Of a stretch of DNA of 64,000 nt, positions 19,666 through 27,832 are shown one piece after another (within the stretch, counting starts at the first letter, position 1; each line of letters starts with the position of its first letter). The stretch is from Actinokineospora baliensis. Its GTDB lineage: Bacteria > Actinomycetota > Actinomycetes > Mycobacteriales > Pseudonocardiaceae. Below the pieces are notes generated by a model that was not told the DNA's origin, did not search any database, and saw only the letters and a program-made list of their open reading frames with translations. The position numbers and the translations under genes are program-made. The stretch lies in assembly GCF_016907695.1 (NCBI RefSeq), contig NZ_JAFBCK010000001.1:3878501-3942500 (forward strand), written 5' to 3'.

Positions 19666-19809
19666 GCTCGATGGGGCGGGCTTGTTGTGCGTGGGGCCCC
19701 TGCGCCAGTCGTGGCAGGACCGCAAAGCTGGGGCCGAAGAGCATGGCCCTGCAGCGCGCAGCGCTACGACTGGCGCTCCCCTGCGCAAAACAAGTCTGCC
19801 CCATCGAGC
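19666..19809 (+). repeat. Palindromic repeat element E, copy 1
   Basis: 144-bp unit bounded by inverted ends: it starts GCTCGATGGGGCGGGCTTG and finishes with the complement, CTGCCCCATCGAGC. The interior contains the shared core GGCAGGACCGCAAAGCTGGGG. It is preceded by a flank (CTGCTCTCAGAGGCCGC) also found before copies 2 and 3. Noncoding. Confidence 0.85.
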
Positions 19810-19885
19810 CGCCGCGCCCGGCCCAGCCGTCCGGGGCCGGGCCGGCCTGCCTCACCGCTGCTCTCGGAGGCCGCTGCCTCTAACT

Positions 19886-20030
19886 GCTCGATGGGGCGAA
19901 CTTGTTTTGCGCGGGGCCCCTGCGCCAGCCGTGGCAGGACCGCAAAGCTGGGGCCGAAAAGCATGGCCCTGTCCGCGCAGAACGCTACGACTGCCGCCAC
20001 CCCACGCAAAACAAGTCCGCCCCATCGAGC
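19886..20030 (+). repeat. Palindromic repeat element E, copy 2
   Basis: 145 bp in the same orientation as copy 1. Left end GCTCGATGGGGCGAACTTGT and right end ACAAGTCCGCCCCATCGAGC are near-perfect ~26-bp terminal inverted repeats. The core is almost identical to copies 1 and 3. Confidence 0.88.
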
Positions 20031-20153
20031 CGTCACATTCAGCCCTCGAGTTGGCCCACCCGACCCAGCCTCCCGAGTTGGCCCGCCCAGCCCCGCCGCC
20101 CGAGTCAGCCGCGCCAGCCCCGCCACTGCTCTCAGAGGCCGCTCGCTCTAACT

Positions 20154-20298
20154 GCTCGATGGGGCGGACTTGTTTTGCGCGGGGCCCCTGCGCCAGCCGT
20201 GGCAGGACCGCAAAGCTGGGGCCGAAGAGCATGGCCCTGTCCGCGCAGAACGCTACGACTGCCGCCACCCCACGCAAAACAAGTCCGCCCCATCGAGC
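20154..20298 (+). repeat. Palindromic repeat element E, copy 3
   Basis: 145 bp, same orientation, nearly identical to copy 2 across the whole unit, and preceded by the same CTGCTCTCAGAGGCCGCT flank. It is followed by the minisatellite at 20311-20440. Confidence 0.88.
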
Positions 20299-20310
20299 CG
20301 CCGCACCCAG

Positions 20311-20440
20311 CCCCCCGAGCCAGCCCACCCAACCCAGCCCCCCGAGCCAACCCACGCAACCCAACCACCCGAGCCAGCCCGCTCAACCCGACCCCCGAGC
20401 CAGCCCACCCAACCCAGCCCACCGAGCCCGCCCCGCCAGC
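20311..20440. repeat. Minisatellite of ~24-27 bp units (CCGAGCCAGCCCACCCAACC)
   Basis: Four to five imperfect tandem units based on CCGAGCCAGCCCACCCAACC lie between element copies 3 and 4. A related, more diverged run occupies 20040-20125, and a clear second cluster is at 62661-62740. No reading frame is supported. Confidence 0.7.
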
Positions 20441-20476
20441 CTCACCACCGCTCCTCGGAAGCTGCCCGCATGCTCT

Positions 20477-20624
20477 GCTCGATGGGGTGGACCTGTTTTG
20501 TGTGGGGGAGCGGCACCCGTAGCCTGACCGGCGGCTGGCTGGGCCGTCCCTTTGGCCCCCAGCTTTTCAGGCCCAGCATGGGTGTCGCAGGGGCCCCGCA
20601 CAAAACAGGTCCACCCCATCGAGC
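20477..20624 (-). repeat. Palindromic repeat element E, copy 4 (inverted, diverged)
   Basis: 148 bp with the same ends (GCTCGATGGGGTGGACCTGT and the complement), but the asymmetric core is in the opposite orientation (CCCCCAGCTTTTCAGG on the plus strand). It shares its right end with repeat unit U (20614-20669). Confidence 0.8.
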
Positions 20625-20669
20625 CCACCCACACCACCGCGATCCAGAGCAATGCCGAAGGCGAGCCGA
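20614..20669 (-). repeat. Short repeat unit U, copy 4
   Basis: Read on the minus strand this is TCGGCTCGCCTTCGGCATTG...GGGCTCGATGGGG, the same ~60-bp unit found three times in tandem at 62271-62457. On both loci unit U directly precedes an E element in the same orientation. Confidence 0.75.
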
Positions 20670-20743
20670 CCTCCGAAGTCACCCCACCGCCCCCCAGCTG
20701 CAATGTCGCGAAGCGACGAGCCGCCCCCAGCTACCCTGACCCG

Positions 20744-22273
20744 ATGCAGCCCCCCGCCCCCTTCGGCTCCCGCCTCCTCGGCCCAGCCGACCAACGCGGC
20801 CCCTCCCTCCGCCGCCGGGTCCAAACGCTGCTCACCATCACCCTCCTCACCGCCAACATCCTCGGCGCCGCCGTAGCCGTCACCCTCTCCACCTGGGTCA
20901 TCCCCGGCCCACCCCCCACCACCGCCACCCGCCTGATGCTCACCACCGCCGTCCCCGCCTACGTCCTGCTCGCCCTGGCCGTCGGCACCGTCTGGGGCAC
21001 CAGCCGCGCGCTCCGAGCCCTCCGCTGGGCGACCCACGACCGCACCCCCACCGACCACGACCGCCGCGCCACCCTCCGCGTCCCCCAAGACCTCACCCGC
21101 ATGCAGGCCACCCTCTGGGCGCTGGCCACCGTCCTGTTCACCACCACGGTCGCCGTCCTGCAACCGGCGCTGGTGTTCACCGTGGCCTTCACCGCCGCTT
21201 TCGCGGGCATCGTCGTGTGCGCAAACGCTTACCTGCTCAGCGAATTCGCCCTCCGCCCGGTGGCGGCGCGGGCGTTGGGTGGTGCACCCCTGGCCGAGGA
21301 ACCGCTGGGCGGCAACGGTGTTCGGGTGCGGATGCTCGGGTTCTGGTGCCTGGGAACCGGTGTGCCCGTCGCGGGGCTGCTCCTCGTCGCCGTCTTCGCC
21401 TTGGTGCGCGACACCGTGGTCACCACGAGGCTCGCCGTCACCGTGATCGTCCTGACCGGGGTGGTCCTGGTGGTGGGTCTGCTGGTCACCGAGTTCACCG
21501 CCCGCGCGATCGTCGGCCCGGTCCGGTCGGTCCGCGACGGGATGGCGTTGGTGCGCGGGGGCGCGTTGGACACCAGGGTCCCGGTCTACGACGGCACGGA
21601 ACTCGGGCTGCTGCAGGCGGGGTTCAACCGGATGGCCACCGGGCTCGCCGAGCGGGAGCGGATCCGGGACCTGTTCGGCAGGCACGTCGGCCCGCAGGTC
21701 GCCGAGGCCGCGCTCGCCGCCGAGGTCGACCACCAGGTGCTCGACGTGGCCGTGGTGTTCGTGGACCTGGTCGGGTCGACCACGCTGGCGGCGACCAGGC
21801 CGCCGACGGAGGTGGTGGACCTGCTGAACCGGTTCTTCGCGATCGTGGTCGACGAGGTGGACCGGCGGGGCGGGCTGATCAACAAGTTCGTCGGGGACGC
21901 CGCGCTGGCGGTGTTCGGGGCGCCGCTGCCGCTGCCCGACCACGCGGGGCGGGCGCTGGCGGCGGCGCGGGCGATCGCCGAGCGGCTGCCCAGGGAGTTG
22001 CCGTCGTGTCAGGCCGGGATCGGGGTGGCCGCAGGTCCAGCCGTGGCGGGCAACATCGGCGACGAACGGCGCTTCGAATACACCGTGATCGGCGACCCGG
22101 TGAATGAAGCGGCCCGGCTCACCGAATTGGCGAAATCGACCCCGGGCGGGCTCGTCGCCTCTTCCCGGGCCGTGGAAAGGGCCGCCGCCGCCGAATCGGC
22201 CCGCTGGCGCACGACCGACCGGATAACCCTGCGCGGCCGAACCGAGGACACCCTCCTCGCCGTCCCCGACTAG
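20744..22273 (+). CDS. Membrane-bound class III adenylate/guanylate cyclase with HAMP domain
   Basis: 509 aa from the ATG at 20744; the upstream in-frame stretch is repeat DNA. The N-terminal ~250 residues contain about six membrane helices (TLLTITLLTANILGAAVAV through LAVTVIVLTGVVLVVGLLV), then a HAMP linker (VGPVRSVRDGMALVRGGALDTRVPVYDGTELG) and a C-terminal cyclase domain. Catalytic features: metal Asp in VFVDLVGSTTLA and Asp in NKFVGDAALAVFG, IGDPVNEAARL with substrate-orienting Asn/Arg. The layout matches the mycobacterial Rv1318c-Rv1320c/Rv3645 family, which makes cAMP in response to membrane or environmental cues. A single-gene unit downstream of the repeat array. Confidence 0.92.
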   Translation: MQPPAPFGSRLLGPADQRGPSLRRRVQTLLTITLLTANILGAAVAVTLSTWVIPGPPPTTATRLMLTTAVPAYVLLALAVGTVWGTSRALRALRWATHDRTPTDHDRRATLRVPQDLTRMQATLWALATVLFTTTVAVLQPALVFTVAFTAAFAGIVVCANAYLLSEFALRPVAARALGGAPLAEEPLGGNGVRVRMLGFWCLGTGVPVAGLLLVAVFALVRDTVVTTRLAVTVIVLTGVVLVVGLLVTEFTARAIVGPVRSVRDGMALVRGGALDTRVPVYDGTELGLLQAGFNRMATGLAERERIRDLFGRHVGPQVAEAALAAEVDHQVLDVAVVFVDLVGSTTLAATRPPTEVVDLLNRFFAIVVDEVDRRGGLINKFVGDAALAVFGAPLPLPDHAGRALAAARAIAERLPRELPSCQAGIGVAAGPAVAGNIGDERRFEYTVIGDPVNEAARLTELAKSTPGGLVASSRAVERAAAAESARWRTTDRITLRGRTEDTLLAVPD

Positions 22274-22508
22274 CGGCTCGACCCGGAAGGTCGACAGGGT
22301 CTCGGCCCGCCCACGACGTCGCTGGCCGCATTGCCGAAACGACCGAGTAACCGGGCAGTTGCACGGGGCTACCGGTGTGGAGTCGTCGGGCGGGCGCAGC
22401 GTGCTTCCCGGGGCGCCCGAGTCGTCCAGTCAGGCAGCCGCGCCATTCGCTGCGGGCGGAGCGTGAACCCGTTCGGCCCTCCCGTCAGTCCCCAGCAACC
22501 TGGCCCGC

Positions 22509-24824
22509 TCAGCCAGGCAGGCGCACCAGCGTGGCCGGTCCGGTCCGTGAATCCCCAGGTGCGGTGTCCGGCGCGTGTAGCGCGAACCCCTGTCCCACCG
22601 GCTCCAGCCAGCCCTCCGCCGCCGCGACTTGTTCCACTCGGGCGCCGTTGACCACCAGGACCTGGGAGATCCCTTCGCTCATCCGCGTCCCCACCCACAG
22701 CAGGTCGCCGTCCACCCGCAGCCGTGGTGCCTCCGCCCGGTCCACCGACGCCAAGTTCCCGAGCAGGCCCGGGTAGGTCCCCAGCCCGCGCGGGGCCCGC
22801 TCGTCGTACATGTGCAGGGCTAACCCTCGGTTGGGCACCAGCGAGTCCTGCACGACCCCGTAGACCCGGTTGGCCGTCGCCACCCACCTGGCCGCCCCAG
22901 CGCGGGGGCGCTCGACGAACAGTGACCGGTCAGGGCCTGCGAATGTCTCCAGGCCGCTGTTGGTGCTCAGGAACCACCCGTCGCGCTCCAAGGCCTGGTG
23001 CACCCACAGGCCGGTCGTGTCCTGCTGTTCGGCGATCACCGTCAGTTGCCCTTCGGCGTCGACCGTGCCGATGACCTGGCTGGGGACGATGGTCGAGGTG
23101 CGCAGGCCGGTGCGGCGGCGGGTGATCTTGCCGAGGACAACGGCGGCGGTTCGGCCGTCGCCGAGGGCGGTGGGTGGGACCGAGGTGGGCATCGCCTGGT
23201 CGAGCAGCCTGCGGCGGACGCCGTCCTCGTTGACGAACCAGGTCGCGGTCGAGCCCAGTGGTCGGGGCACGGCGTTGACCGGGGTGAACGAGGCCGCGGG
23301 GCGGATCACCACGACCTGCAGGTCGCCGGTCTCGCCCCACGGCAGGCCGACGGTGTTGTCCACCGGGCCGGTCGAGGGTCCGCGCAGGAACACCCAGCCG
23401 TGGCCGCCCTGGGCCAGCAGCCACGGGTCGTGCGCGGTGACCAGGTCGGTGGTCGAGCGGATGATCAGCTCCGGGCTCAGCGCGTGCACCCGGACCACCT
23501 GCTCGCGCCGCTCGGCCACCAGCACCAGGTCGTCGGCGATCGCCCAGCCGGTCACCAGGCTCATCGGCAGTTCGCGCTCCACCCGGCCGCCCCGGTCGAG
23601 CTTGCGGATCTGGTGACCGCCCGCGCCGACGCCCCAGGTGTAGATCGCGCCGTTGGCCGCCTGGGCGTCGAGCACGTCGGTGGCCAACACCGGCAGGGCA
23701 CTGGCCCCGGGGCGCCGCGGCGCGGTCACCGGGCGCGCGGTCAGCGTGCGCTGCGCCCACCGGGCGGCACCGAGGGCGACCACCGTCTTCGGGTCCGGCG
23801 CGGTGCGCACCAGCCCGTCGTACTGGGCCCGCAGCGCGTCGCGCACCAGCGGGATCCGGCTCGCGCCGCCGGTCAGGAAGATGCCGCGCAGGTCGCGGGG
23901 GTCGCGGCCGCTGCCCTCGATGCTCTGCGCGAGCAGCCGCGTCGTCCGCCGCACGTCCTCGCCGACCAGCGCGTCGAACTCGGCGCGGGTGATCCGCACG
24001 TCGGTGTCGGCGCCGGGGACGTACTGCACGGCGTCCTCGTGCTCCGAGAGCGACTCCTTGGCCAGCCGCGCCTCGGTCAGCAGGGCGGCGGCCGCGGCCT
24101 GCCAGCGCCGGTCCGGGTTGGAGCTGACCTGCTCCCACCACTCGGGGGCGAGCCTGCCCAGTTGGGCGCCGAAGTGGTGGAACACGCGCTCGTCGAAGGT
24201 CTCGCCGCCGATCTCCGGGTCGCCGCCGGGGGAGCCGACCACGCTGAAGCCGGAGCCCTCCGCGGTGAGCACGGCGGTGTCGAAGGTGCCGCCGCCCAGG
24301 TCGTAGACCGCGACGCTGTCGCGGCCGCCGATCCCGTCGGCGGCGTGCGTGTGGCTGTAGTGCACGGCCGCGGCGACCGGCTCCTCGACCAGCTCGACCG
24401 GCCTGCCGGGCAGCACCACCTCGGCGACCTCCAGCAGCACCTGCCGCTGCGCGGGGCTCCACGCCACCGGGTGGGTGAGCACCAGCGACGCGGGCGCCGA
24501 CCCGTCGAACCGGGTCCTCGCCTCGCCGACGACCAGCTCCAGCAGCGCCGCCAGGGCCCGCTGCGCGGTCACCGGCTCCCCGCCGAGCAGCATCGGGCGG
24601 CGGCCGACGTAGCGCCTGGGGTTGCGCTCGCCGCGCTCGGGCCCCCGGCCGACCATGCGCTGGGCCAGGGTGCCCGCGACCAGGGCGCCGGACTCGTCGA
24701 GCACGATGGTGGAGGGGATCCTGCGCTCCCCGGACACCTCGAGCGACTCCACCTGCGTGGCGGTCGCGATCGCCGCCGATGAGAAGCTCGTGCCCAGGTC
24801 AACGCCAAGACTCCACCGCGTCAC
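22509..24824 (-). CDS. Hsp70-family protein with unconventional C-terminal beta-rich half
   Basis: 771 aa from the GTG at 24824, the last start before the conserved DLGTSFSSAAIA phosphate-1 motif. Residues ~1-375 are an Hsp70/DnaK-type actin-fold ATPase: PVAWSPAQRQVLLE, LVEEPVAAAVHY, VYDLGGGTFDTAVL, GGETFDERVF, GIFLTGGASRIPLVRDAL. The rest (~400-771) is not the DnaK substrate-binding domain. It is a series of short beta strands with recurring W/V-rich repeats (WVFLRGP, GLWVHQAL, DGWFLST, DLLWVGTRM), resembling a beta-propeller or WD-like sensor. It is therefore probably a regulatory ATPase, not a general chaperone. Monocistronic and divergent from the YrdC-like gene. Confidence 0.88.
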   Translation of the reverse strand: MTRWSLGVDLGTSFSSAAIATATQVESLEVSGERRIPSTIVLDESGALVAGTLAQRMVGRGPERGERNPRRYVGRRPMLLGGEPVTAQRALAALLELVVGEARTRFDGSAPASLVLTHPVAWSPAQRQVLLEVAEVVLPGRPVELVEEPVAAAVHYSHTHAADGIGGRDSVAVYDLGGGTFDTAVLTAEGSGFSVVGSPGGDPEIGGETFDERVFHHFGAQLGRLAPEWWEQVSSNPDRRWQAAAAALLTEARLAKESLSEHEDAVQYVPGADTDVRITRAEFDALVGEDVRRTTRLLAQSIEGSGRDPRDLRGIFLTGGASRIPLVRDALRAQYDGLVRTAPDPKTVVALGAARWAQRTLTARPVTAPRRPGASALPVLATDVLDAQAANGAIYTWGVGAGGHQIRKLDRGGRVERELPMSLVTGWAIADDLVLVAERREQVVRVHALSPELIIRSTTDLVTAHDPWLLAQGGHGWVFLRGPSTGPVDNTVGLPWGETGDLQVVVIRPAASFTPVNAVPRPLGSTATWFVNEDGVRRRLLDQAMPTSVPPTALGDGRTAAVVLGKITRRRTGLRTSTIVPSQVIGTVDAEGQLTVIAEQQDTTGLWVHQALERDGWFLSTNSGLETFAGPDRSLFVERPRAGAARWVATANRVYGVVQDSLVPNRGLALHMYDERAPRGLGTYPGLLGNLASVDRAEAPRLRVDGDLLWVGTRMSEGISQVLVVNGARVEQVAAAEGWLEPVGQGFALHAPDTAPGDSRTGPATLVRLPG

Positions 24825-24930
24825 GGCGCCCCCGTCCCACTTGATAGCCCATTCGTGTGTACTCCTACAGGATCGCTGGTGGCCGGACGGCGTTTCGGTC
24901 CGGGGTGCCCGCGGTCCGTAGACTCCCGCC

Positions 24931-25551
24931 ATGGCGACGTACTTCGACGTGCACCCGGACAACCCGCAGCGGCGCTCCCTGGCCCAGGTGGTTGCCCTCC
25001 TGCGCGACGGCGGCCTGGTCGCCTACCCCACCGATTCCTGCTACGCGCTGGGCTGCGCCCTGGGCAACCGCGAGGGCATCGACCGGATCCGGCAGATCCG
25101 CAAGCTCGACGACCGGCACCACTTCACCCTCGTCTGCCAGGACTTCGCCCAACTCGGGCAGTTCGTGCACCTGGACAACGCGGTGTTCCGGGCGGTCAAG
25201 GCCTCCACCCCGGGCAGCTACACCTTCATCCTGCCCGCCTCCAAGGAGGTCCCCAAGCGGCTGCTGCACCCGAAGAAGCGGACCGTGGGGGTGCGCATCC
25301 CCGACCACACCGTGGCCCAGGCGCTGCTCGCCGAGCTCGGTGAGCCGCTGCTGTCGTCCACGCTGCTGCTGCCGGGGCAGGCCGAGCCGATGGTGTCGGG
25401 CTGGGAGATCAAGGAGGAACTCGACCACGTGCTCGACGCGGTGCTCGACTCCGGCGAGTGCGGGACCATGCCGACCACGGTCGTGGACTTTTCCGAGGGC
25501 GCGCCGGAAATCATCCGGTACGGGGCCGGGGACGCGGCAAGATTTGAGTAG
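24931..25551 (+). CDS. YrdC/Sua5-family L-threonylcarbamoyladenylate synthase-like protein
   Basis: 206 aa with an ATG start. It has the YrdC fold: LLRDGGLVAYPTDSCYALGC (substrate-binding PTDSxY/G motif), a KxR-like IRKLDDRHHFTLVC, and GVRIPDHTVAQALL followed by LLSSTLLLPG. Short family members (TsaC/YciO type) of about 200 aa make threonylcarbamoyl-AMP for the t6A37 tRNA modification or are YciO paralogues. This sequence looks more YciO-like (DRHHF in place of RP), so a role in t6A synthesis is possible but not certain. Single-gene unit. Confidence 0.85.
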   Translation: MATYFDVHPDNPQRRSLAQVVALLRDGGLVAYPTDSCYALGCALGNREGIDRIRQIRKLDDRHHFTLVCQDFAQLGQFVHLDNAVFRAVKASTPGSYTFILPASKEVPKRLLHPKKRTVGVRIPDHTVAQALLAELGEPLLSSTLLLPGQAEPMVSGWEIKEELDHVLDAVLDSGECGTMPTTVVDFSEGAPEIIRYGAGDAARFE

Positions 25552-25625
25552 CGGTTTTCGGTTGCACGGTGTGTCTATGCCCACCTTCGTTGTATAACGG
25601 GGCTATTACGCTACTGTCTGCTCCC

Positions 25626-26666
25626 GTGTCGGACCATGACCCTTCACCCGATCAGCCGTTGCGCGAGGTGCCGAAGTTCCCCCCGCGTCCCACGGAGCCG
25701 GTGTCGACTCCCGCCGTGATCGTGAGCACCCTGCCGGACGAGCTGCCCTGGTCGCCGAGGACCAGCGCGCGGCCGCCCACCGCCGCGGAGCTCCCCGCGG
25801 CCCGGCCTGACGCGGAGATCCCCGCGCAGCCGGTACCCGCCGCTGTGGCCCCCACCGCGGCCGCGCCCCAGCCCGGTGCGCCCGCGGTTGCCCAGTTGGC
25901 CATGGCGCAGTCCAGCCCGGTTCACCCCAGCCCGGCTCAGTCCGCCGCGGTTCGGACTGCCACGGGATTGCCCGTGGTGTCGCGGCCGGAGGCCACCACG
26001 GTGACCATCCCGGTGGCCCTGCCCTCGCCGAAGCCGGGAACCGTCGGCCCAGGCCCGTCCTGGCTGATAGACCAGCCGCCGAACCGTTCGCGCCGCAAGT
26101 GGGTGTACGCGGCCTTAGGCGTGGTCGCCGCCCTCTTGGCCGGGCTCGTCCTGTGGCTGACAGCGGGCAATGACGACCCGCCGCCGGTCACGCCGCCGAA
26201 GGCGGGCGGGGAGTACCTGTTCCAGCGGATGGGGGAGACCGTCGAACCCGCCCGCGACAGCGACTGCGCCGAGCACGCCTACGGCAAGGTCAAGCAGTTC
26301 CTGATCGCGAACCCGTGCAGGCAGCTGACCAGGGCGCTGTTCATCACCGCCACCGACAGCGGCCGCACGGTCTACACCTCGGTGGCGGTGGTGCGGATGC
26401 CGGACCGTTCGACCGCCGAGAAGCTCGAACTCCTGGTGCGCCAGGACGACACCGGCAGCGTCAACGACCTCCTGCGCGAGAAGAAGGCCGTGGTGCCGGG
26501 GCTCGACCGCTTGAGCCGGGGTGGTTTCTCGGCGACGACCAGCGACCGCGACGTGGTCATCACCGAATCAGACAGCGCCGACCGCGACGAGGACACCGCC
26601 GCGCACAAGGCCGAGATGAAGCGCGTGAGCGTCGAGGCGCTGAGGTTGGCCGAGGAGCTCGGGTAG
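25626..26666 (+). CDS. Single-pass membrane protein with Pro/Ala-rich cytoplasmic N-terminus
   Basis: 346 aa from a GTG at 25626; an in-frame start at 25569 is possible, and neither has a clear ribosome-binding site. Residues ~1-155 are a low-complexity Pro/Ala/Val-rich segment. A basic stop-transfer (SRRKW) is followed by one membrane helix (VYAALGVVAALLAGLVLWL, ~160-180) and a ~160-residue extracellular domain with two Cys (DSDCAEHAY, NPCRQLTRA) and alternating strands and helices. The topology suggests N-in/C-out. No known family is recognised; the extracellular part resembles small actinobacterial membrane-anchored domains. Function unknown. Confidence 0.72.
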   Translation: MSDHDPSPDQPLREVPKFPPRPTEPVSTPAVIVSTLPDELPWSPRTSARPPTAAELPAARPDAEIPAQPVPAAVAPTAAAPQPGAPAVAQLAMAQSSPVHPSPAQSAAVRTATGLPVVSRPEATTVTIPVALPSPKPGTVGPGPSWLIDQPPNRSRRKWVYAALGVVAALLAGLVLWLTAGNDDPPPVTPPKAGGEYLFQRMGETVEPARDSDCAEHAYGKVKQFLIANPCRQLTRALFITATDSGRTVYTSVAVVRMPDRSTAEKLELLVRQDDTGSVNDLLREKKAVVPGLDRLSRGGFSATTSDRDVVITESDSADRDEDTAAHKAEMKRVSVEALRLAEELG

Positions 26667-26737
26667 CCCCTCACAACCGCGCCACAACCGGCTTGCGCTA
26701 ACTACAGCCGGGGGCGCACAGAGAGAGGGGTAGGTCC

Positions 26738-27499
26738 ATGAGGGCTCTGTTGCTCACGGCGGTCGCGGTCGCCGTGGCACTGCCGGTGGTACCGGCGCAG
26801 ACCTGGTCGACGGCGGCGTGCGGTCCGGCGGCGGTCTCCGTCGGCGACTACCGGCAGTACGAGGGGACGGGGTCGGGCACGACCCCGTTCTCCTTCACCG
26901 TCACCGTGACCACCGCGCCGGGCTGCACCGCAACCGGCTCGGTCGGCTACGTCACCGAGCACACCAGCACCGGCCCGACCGACATCGTCGCCACCTCCGG
27001 CACCCTCACCTGGACCGACGCCACCGACGCCAAGCTCGTGGTGGTCGGCGTGGTCCGCGACGGCACCCCGGAGCCGGAAGAGGCGTTCGCGCTGCGCCTG
27101 CACTCCCCGCAGAACCTGGTGATCACCCGCGACCGCGGCCGCGGCCAGATCATCGACGACGACCTGCCCGCCGTCGAAACCGGCCTCGACGGCGGCAAGA
27201 TCTGCTGGCGCTACGAATCCTCCACCGTCGAGGTCGGCGTGCACACCAACACCCCGGCCAGGGCCCCGATCACGATCCACTACCGGACCGTGCACACCGG
27301 CGCCAACCCCCCCGGCTACTACCCGGTCAAGGACGGCATCATCACCATCCCCACCGGCAGCACCCGGGGCACCGCCACCATCCGCCTCAAGACCGACCCC
27401 AACCTCCCCGACGAACAGTTCTACGTCGAGATCTTCTCCCCGTCGGCGGGCACCCTGGGCCTGTCCCGGGTCCCGATCACGGTGAAGTCCAAGCGATAG
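26738..27499 (+). CDS. Secreted protein with tandem Calx-beta-like domains
   Basis: 253 aa. A Sec signal peptide (MRALLLTAVAVAVALPVVPAQ) is followed by two beta-sandwich repeats. The first has PFSFTVTVTT, GYVTEHTST, LTWTDATDAKLVVVGVVRDGTPEPEEAFALRL and GQIIDDD, the classic Ca-binding Calx-beta ending. The second (CWRYESSTVEVGV ... PNLPDEQFYVEIFSP) is shorter. Such domains bind calcium and occur in adhesive or surface proteins. No anchor or sorting signal is seen, so it is probably released or held by partners. A strong ribosome-binding site (GAGAGGGG) precedes the ATG. Confidence 0.82.
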   Translation: MRALLLTAVAVAVALPVVPAQTWSTAACGPAAVSVGDYRQYEGTGSGTTPFSFTVTVTTAPGCTATGSVGYVTEHTSTGPTDIVATSGTLTWTDATDAKLVVVGVVRDGTPEPEEAFALRLHSPQNLVITRDRGRGQIIDDDLPAVETGLDGGKICWRYESSTVEVGVHTNTPARAPITIHYRTVHTGANPPGYYPVKDGIITIPTGSTRGTATIRLKTDPNLPDEQFYVEIFSPSAGTLGLSRVPITVKSKR

Positions 27500-27512
27500 G
27501 GCGGCAGTACCG

Positions 27513-27546
27513 GGCCCGGTCACCCCTGGGCGGGGGTGGCCGGGCC
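27513..27546 (+). terminator. Hairpin terminator after the Calx-beta gene
   Basis: GGCCCGGTCACCCC and GGGGTGGCCGGGCC form a 14-bp stem with one G-T wobble, 14 nt beyond the stop codon. Confidence 0.65.
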
Positions 27547-27647
27547 TTCCGCTGCCCTGGCCCTGCCACGAGGTTCACGGTTCGGTGGGGAGTCGCACAG
27601 CGACGATGCGGTTCAGGGGGCCGGCCGAACTGCTGGCGGTGGGGAAC

Positions 27648-27689
27648 AACACCGCAGAGACACCGGTGTTCCGGTGCCTCTGCGGTGTT
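27648..27689. terminator. 19-bp near-perfect hairpin in the convergent intergenic region
   Basis: AACACCGCAGAGACACCGG and CCGGTGCCTCTGCGGTGTT pair with a single mismatch around TGTT. It lies between two converging genes and could stop transcription from either side. No gene is seen in 27500-27832. Confidence 0.5.
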
Positions 27690-27776
27690 CCGGGTTCCAC
27701 TGCGCGGCTTGCCGCCCCTTGGTTGGCTTCTGGTCCGCGGCCGGGACCCGCGGTCACACGAGGCCGGACATGGGCG

Positions 27777-27817
27777 AGTGGCCCGGGCACCCCGCGCAGG
27801 TGTCCGGGCCACTCGTT
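27777..27817 (-). terminator. Hairpin terminator of the VWA gene
   Basis: CGAGTGGCCCGGGCAC and GTGTCCGGGCCACTCG form a 16-bp stem with one wobble, 16 nt beyond the minus-strand VWA stop codon. Confidence 0.65.
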
Positions 27818-27832
27818 TCCCCACCCCGCGGC

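Noticed and set aside
19666..20624. CRISPR array
   Set aside because: Units are ~145 bp, palindromic and irregularly spaced, with no unique spacers of constant length and no cas genes.
19400..20739. Several 100-280-codon open frames across the repeat array
   Set aside because: All follow the periodic repeat sequence in every frame and contain the palindromic ends; no start has a ribosome-binding site.
22998..24782. 594-codon open frame on the plus strand
   Set aside because: Antisense to the Hsp70-like gene, whose motifs are unmistakable; composition is that of a shadow frame.
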